Made by a program: the position numbers and the translations under genes. The notes under the pieces are model-generated. The model saw only the letters and a list, made by a program, of their open reading frames with translations. It was not told the origin of the DNA and ran no database searches. 62,071 bases of DNA from an uncultured bacterium (lineage in GTDB: Bacteria; Planctomycetota; UBA1135; GCA-002686595), in NCBI GenBank assembly GCA_905480285.1, contig CAJQPT010000118.1:1-62071 (forward strand), given 5' to 3'. This document shows, one piece after another, positions 58,698-62,071 of this stretch. How positions within the stretch are numbered: the stretch's first letter is position 1; each line of letters starts with the position of its first letter.

Positions 58698-60107
58698 ATG
58701 AAGCCGGTCCTCCTCCTCGACGTCGTCGGCCTCACGCCCCGCCAGGTTCAGGCCGACGTCACGCCCCACCTCGCGGCCCTCGCCGCCCGCGGCGGGATGT
58801 CGCCCATGGCCGCGGTCCTCCCGGCCGTCACCTGCTCGGCCCAGGCGACCATGCTGACAGGCGCCCTGCCGTCCGCCCACGGCGCCGTCGGCAACGGCTG
58901 GTGCGACCCGGCGAGCCGAGACGTGGCCCTGTGGCGCCAGTCGAACCACATCGTCGGCGGCGAGAAGGTCTACGAGGCCGCCCGCAAGCTCGACCCGAGC
59001 TTCACCTGCGCGAAGCTCTTCTGGTGGTGGAACATGGGCGCCGCCGTGGACCGCTCGATCACGCCGCGGCCCTTCTACTTCGCCGACGGCGCCAAGCAGG
59101 TCGCGATCTACTCCTCGCCGCCGGAGTTCGGCGAGGCCCAGGAGAAGACCCACGGCGCCTTCCCCTTCTTCGACTTCTGGGGGCCGAAGGCGGGCCTGCC
59201 CTCGAGCCGCTGGATCGCGGACGCGACCATCTCGACCCTCGAGGAGCACCGGCCGACCCTGACCATGGCCTACCTCCCCCACCTGGACTATGACCACCAG
59301 CGCTTCGGACCCACCGATCCACGCTCGGTGAAGGCCCTGCGCGAGGTCGACGGGGTCATCGGTGACCTGGTGGCCGCGGCTGACCGCAACGGGGCCGAGA
59401 CCATCGTGGTCAGCGAGTACGGCATCCGCGACGTGTCCCGACCCGTACACATCAACCGGGCGCTGCGCGACGCCGGCCTGCTGGCGGTCCGCCCGACCCC
59501 CAAGGGCGACGTGCTCGACACCTTCGCGAGCCGCGCCTTCGCCGTGGCCGACCACCAGGTCGCCCACGTCTACTGCCAGGACGAGGCCTCCACCGCCGCC
59601 GCGCGTGAGCTCCTCGAGGGGCTCCCCGGCGTCGCCTCCGTGCTCGACCATGACGGCAAGCGCGAGGCAGGCCTGGACCACCCCAACGCGGGCACCCTGG
59701 TCGCCCTCTCCGACCCCGACGCCTGGTTCACCTATTACTACTGGTCGGATCCCGCGGGCGAGCCGGACTTCGCCCGCACCGTCGACATCCACCGCAAGCC
59801 GGGCTACGACCCCGTGGAGATGTTCGTGGACCCCGACCTGAAGGTCCCCGCGCTCCGCGTGGCCCGCCGCCTGGCCCAGAAGAAGCTCGGCATGCGCTAC
59901 CTCCTGGACGTCATTCCCCTCGACGCCTCCCTGATCAAGGGCAGCCACGGGCTGCTCCCCGAGGACCCCGTGGACGGCCCCATCTGGCTCTCGTCGATGC
60001 CGCTGGACGGTGATCTCGGCGGCGACCTCGACGGCGGCCTCGACAGCAACGGCGCGGTGCCCATGACCTCGGTGAAGGCGCGCGTCCTCGCGGCGCTCCA
60101 ACGCTGA
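58698..60107 (+). CDS. Alkaline-phosphatase-superfamily phosphodiesterase
   Basis: A 469-residue nucleotide pyrophosphatase/phosphodiesterase-like (NPP) enzyme. It starts MKPVLLLDVVGLTP (metal aspartate D9), has the nucleophile region LPAVTCSAQATMLTGALPSA with threonine as the likely nucleophile, and metal ligands in YLPHLDYDHQRFGPTDP and VVSEYGIRDV. The C-terminal part includes IKGSHGLLPEDPVDGPIW. No signal peptide is visible, so it is probably cytoplasmic. Its substrate may be a phosphodiester or phosphonate. It is divergent from the Rieske gene and 74 bp before the pentahaem cytochrome gene. Confidence 0.88.
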   Translation: MKPVLLLDVVGLTPRQVQADVTPHLAALAARGGMSPMAAVLPAVTCSAQATMLTGALPSAHGAVGNGWCDPASRDVALWRQSNHIVGGEKVYEAARKLDPSFTCAKLFWWWNMGAAVDRSITPRPFYFADGAKQVAIYSSPPEFGEAQEKTHGAFPFFDFWGPKAGLPSSRWIADATISTLEEHRPTLTMAYLPHLDYDHQRFGPTDPRSVKALREVDGVIGDLVAAADRNGAETIVVSEYGIRDVSRPVHINRALRDAGLLAVRPTPKGDVLDTFASRAFAVADHQVAHVYCQDEASTAAARELLEGLPGVASVLDHDGKREAGLDHPNAGTLVALSDPDAWFTYYYWSDPAGEPDFARTVDIHRKPGYDPVEMFVDPDLKVPALRVARRLAQKKLGMRYLLDVIPLDASLIKGSHGLLPEDPVDGPIWLSSMPLDGDLGGDLDGGLDSNGAVPMTSVKARVLAALQR

Positions 60108-60181
60108 TCCCGAGGGGCCGGCGGCTCCCGAGGGCGGTTCCCCCCTTCACCTCGGGCCCCTGATCCCGTGCAATCGCCGTC

Positions 60182-61783
60182 ATGAAGCTGGGCCTGCTCC
60201 TCATTCCCCTCCTCGCCCTCCCGTCCCTGCAGGACGGCGACGACGAGGGGGGCACGCACGTCTTCCAGCTCGCGGAGAGCTGCGCCCGCTGCCACGACCA
60301 GAGCCCGAACGCCTCGGCGTTGACCCGGCCGGACGGCGCGGACGGATCGCCCCATGGGCTGTGGAAGGGGACGATGATGGCCCAGTCGTTCTTCGATCCC
60401 TACTGGCGCGCGAAGATGGCCCGGGAGGTCGAGCTCGGCGAGGCGGACGGATCCCTCGAGCGCGCGGAGGTCGAGTCCCTCTGCCTGCGCTGCCACGCCC
60501 CCGCCGCCCACCACCACGACCGCTTGATGGGGAACCCCACGCGCTCCATGGCGGAGCTCCTCGAGGACCCCGCCGCCATGGACGGGGTCACCTGCACCGT
60601 ATGCCACCGCATGACGGGCGAGGGCCTCGGGGATCCCTCGACCTTTGACGGTTTGCCGCCGCACGACCTGCAGGCGCGGATCTGGGGCCCCTACCCCGAC
60701 CCCGCCGCGGGCCCCATGCGAGTGCACACCGGCTACGAGGTCACCTACGGCGAACACATGGTGCTGTCGTCGGTGTGCGCCACGTGCCACACGCAGACGA
60801 GCCACCACGGCGAGGAGAGCTTCCCAGAGCAGTCGCCGTACCTGGAGTGGCGCAACAGCGTCTACTCCTACGAAGACGAGGTGACCGAGGACTCCCGGAG
60901 CTGCCAGCAGTGCCACATGGAGGACCAGGACGAGATGCGCATCGCCCACAACCCCGGCGGCTTCGACTTCGGGTTCATCGACGAGCGTCCGGAGGTGCGC
61001 GGGCATCGCTTCGTGGGCGGCAACGCCTTCATGCTCGAGCTCATGGCGGACCACGCCTCAGAGCTCGGCATCCTCGCGCCGCCCGAGGCCCTGCGGGAGA
61101 CCGCCGAGCAGACCCGGCGCCAGCTCGCCCGGCGCACCGCGCGCCTGACCCTGGAGGACGCGTCCCGGGACGGCGACCTGCTCGCCTTTGGCGTGCGGGT
61201 GGAGAACCTGACGGGCCACAAGCTGCCCACCGGCTATCCGGGCCGCCGCGTGTGGGTGGAGGTGGTCGTCGAGGACCGCGGCGGCGTGATCTGGTCCAGC
61301 GGGACGGTCTCGGAGGACGGCCGCATCGAGGGCCAAGAGGACGCCTTCGCGATCTCCCACCGGAATCAGATCACCCCGGACGCAGCGGGGCCCCAGGTCT
61401 ACGAGTTGGTCGCCCTCGACGCCTCCGGCACGCCCACCTCCCAGCTCACCCGCATGGCGGTCCGGAGCAAGGACAACCGGCTCCTGCCCAGGGGCTGGCG
61501 CCCGGATGGACCCCACGTGGCCGAGACCGCTCCCGTGGGGGTCGGCGACGACGACGACTTCATCGGCGGCTCGGATCGCACGGCCTATGCCGTCGAGACC
61601 CGCGGCGCGCAGGGCCCCCTCACCATCCGCGCCCGCCTGCTCTTCCAGGCGGTGCCGCCCCACTGGGTGGACGACCTGCGCGCCTCGAAGGCCAGCGAGG
61701 CCGCCGACTTCGTGCGGCTCTATGACTCGCGCTCCCACGCGCCCGAGGTGCTGGCCTCCCACCAGCTCACCCTTGGGGACTGA
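60182..61783 (+). CDS. Secreted pentahaem cytochrome c
   Basis: A 533-residue exported multihaem cytochrome. The signal peptide is KLGLLLIPLLALPSL. Five CXXCH sites are visible: CARCH (34), CLRCH (101), CTVCH (138), CATCH (199) and CQQCH (241). The second half has no haem motif and is beta-rich (LLAFGVRVENLTGHKLPTGY, VWVEVVVEDRGGVIWSSGTV), resembling the C-terminal domain of secreted cytochrome c554-like proteins. It probably carries electrons in the periplasm or at the surface. No terminal oxidoreductase adjoins it. Confidence 0.92.
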   Translation: MKLGLLLIPLLALPSLQDGDDEGGTHVFQLAESCARCHDQSPNASALTRPDGADGSPHGLWKGTMMAQSFFDPYWRAKMAREVELGEADGSLERAEVESLCLRCHAPAAHHHDRLMGNPTRSMAELLEDPAAMDGVTCTVCHRMTGEGLGDPSTFDGLPPHDLQARIWGPYPDPAAGPMRVHTGYEVTYGEHMVLSSVCATCHTQTSHHGEESFPEQSPYLEWRNSVYSYEDEVTEDSRSCQQCHMEDQDEMRIAHNPGGFDFGFIDERPEVRGHRFVGGNAFMLELMADHASELGILAPPEALRETAEQTRRQLARRTARLTLEDASRDGDLLAFGVRVENLTGHKLPTGYPGRRVWVEVVVEDRGGVIWSSGTVSEDGRIEGQEDAFAISHRNQITPDAAGPQVYELVALDASGTPTSQLTRMAVRSKDNRLLPRGWRPDGPHVAETAPVGVGDDDDFIGGSDRTAYAVETRGAQGPLTIRARLLFQAVPPHWVDDLRASKASEAADFVRLYDSRSHAPEVLASHQLTLGD

Positions 61784-61803
61784 ACCTCGACGGCCGCCCG
61801 GGA

Positions 61804-61865
61804 GAGGACCCGGAAGAGGACCCGGAAGAGGGCCCGCGAGAGAGGGCCCACGAGAGAGGACCCAC
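61804..61865 (+). repeat. 12-14-bp tandem repeat
   Basis: GAGGACCCGGAA-type units begin at 61804 and 61816, with decayed 14-bp variants (GAGAGAGGGCCCAC) to 61865, in the gap between the cytochrome stop and the HD hydrolase start. Confidence 0.75.
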
Positions 61866-61897
61866 GGTGACCCCGCACGGTGGTTAGGCTGGCGGTC

Positions 61898-62071
61898 ATG
61901 ACCCTGACCCGTGACGCTGCGTACGAGCGACTCCGCTCGTGGACCGACTCCGAGGCCCTCATGACCCACGCCCGGGCCGTGGAGGTGGTGATGCGCGCCG
62001 CCGCCCACCGGTATGGCGCCGGCGACGCCGATGAGGAGCGCTTTGGCCTCGCGGGGCTCCTGCACGACGCG
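61898..62071 (+). CDS. HD-domain hydrolase, N-terminal fragment cut by window edge
   Basis: Fifty-eight codons from ATG 61898 to the window end encode a helical protein with MTHARAVEVVMRAAAHRYG and, at the edge, FGLAGLLHDA. The first His (in THARAV) and the HD pair in LLHDA fit HD-superfamily metal-dependent phosphohydrolases of the small bacterial type (COG2316-like). Substrate and length cannot be seen. Confidence 0.7.
   Translation, partial: MTLTRDAAYERLRSWTDSEALMTHARAVEVVMRAAAHRYGAGDADEERFGLAGLLHDA

Noticed and set aside
1-62071. CRISPR array linked to the CHAT/sigma block, or mobile elements.
   Set aside because: No direct repeats with regular spacers of 25-45 bp, no Cas genes, no transposase or integrase and no terminal inverted repeats were seen.

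Overview
The window is 62 kb of very GC-rich (roughly 70% by eye), densely packed bacterial DNA with about 55 protein genes and no recognisable tRNA, rRNA, CRISPR array, insertion sequence or phage gene. Lipoproteins, two DUF481-type outer-membrane proteins, a Wzm/Wzt polysaccharide exporter and secreted multihaem cytochromes point to a Gram-negative (diderm) cell. A tandem DUF1080 protein, an ECF sigma factor beside a CHAT protease, and large unusual fusions fit a high-GC member of the Planctomycetota or a neighbouring phylum. That placement is inference, not proof.

Layout. 1-1383 (minus): a partial 3-hydroxyacyl-CoA dehydrogenase and a thiolase. 1632-3282 (plus): a SirB1-type protein and a stand-alone LON-domain protein. 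3341-7436: the polysaccharide ABC transporter (permease, then ATPase with sugar-binding tail) convergent with a methyltransferase/coiled-coil protein that resembles a chain-length ruler. 7585-12588: exonuclease III, a DEAD-box helicase with a long charged tail, then ferredoxin and IspH (MEP isoprenoid pathway). 12724-20004 (minus): a DUF481 protein, a cobalamin-binding-type protein, an MBL hydrolase and a fatty-acid beta-oxidation run (two acyl-CoA dehydrogenases, hydroxyacyl-CoA dehydrogenase, thiolase) that has no enoyl-CoA hydratase here.

20421-25755 (plus) is the most interesting block: an ECF sigma factor, a membrane-spanning cysteine-free anti-sigma-like protein, a TPR/CHAT caspase-like protease with an N-terminal membrane segment, and a small secreted protein, ended by a strong terminator. 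Its logic resembles a protease-triggered sigma-factor switch. Next come a nitrilase-family amidase, a methyltransferase-kinase fusion (26915-28702), a pseudopilin/PilX-like set with a HEAT protein (28837-33232), a HAMP/histidine kinase/receiver-ATPase signalling trio whose third member lacks the phospho-accepting histidine (33465-37161), and a MoxR-DUF58-transglutaminase operon (minus, 37840-41823).

42019-62071 holds a three-domain kinase/M23/aminotransferase fusion, an MBL hydrolase, DUF1080 and leucyl aminopeptidase genes, arginine decarboxylase overlapping a SlyD-type isomerase, a queuosine-precursor transporter, DinB, a cytochrome c plus second DUF481 protein, elongation factor P with an arginine-tipped loop, Fpg/MutM, an HTH regulator with a lipoprotein, a Rieske protein, an alkaline-phosphatase-superfamily enzyme, a pentahaem cytochrome and the start of an HD hydrolase. 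Throughout, short 12-19 bp tandem duplications sit at gene ends, several of them copying the stop codon itself, and many genes overlap by ATGA or GTGA.
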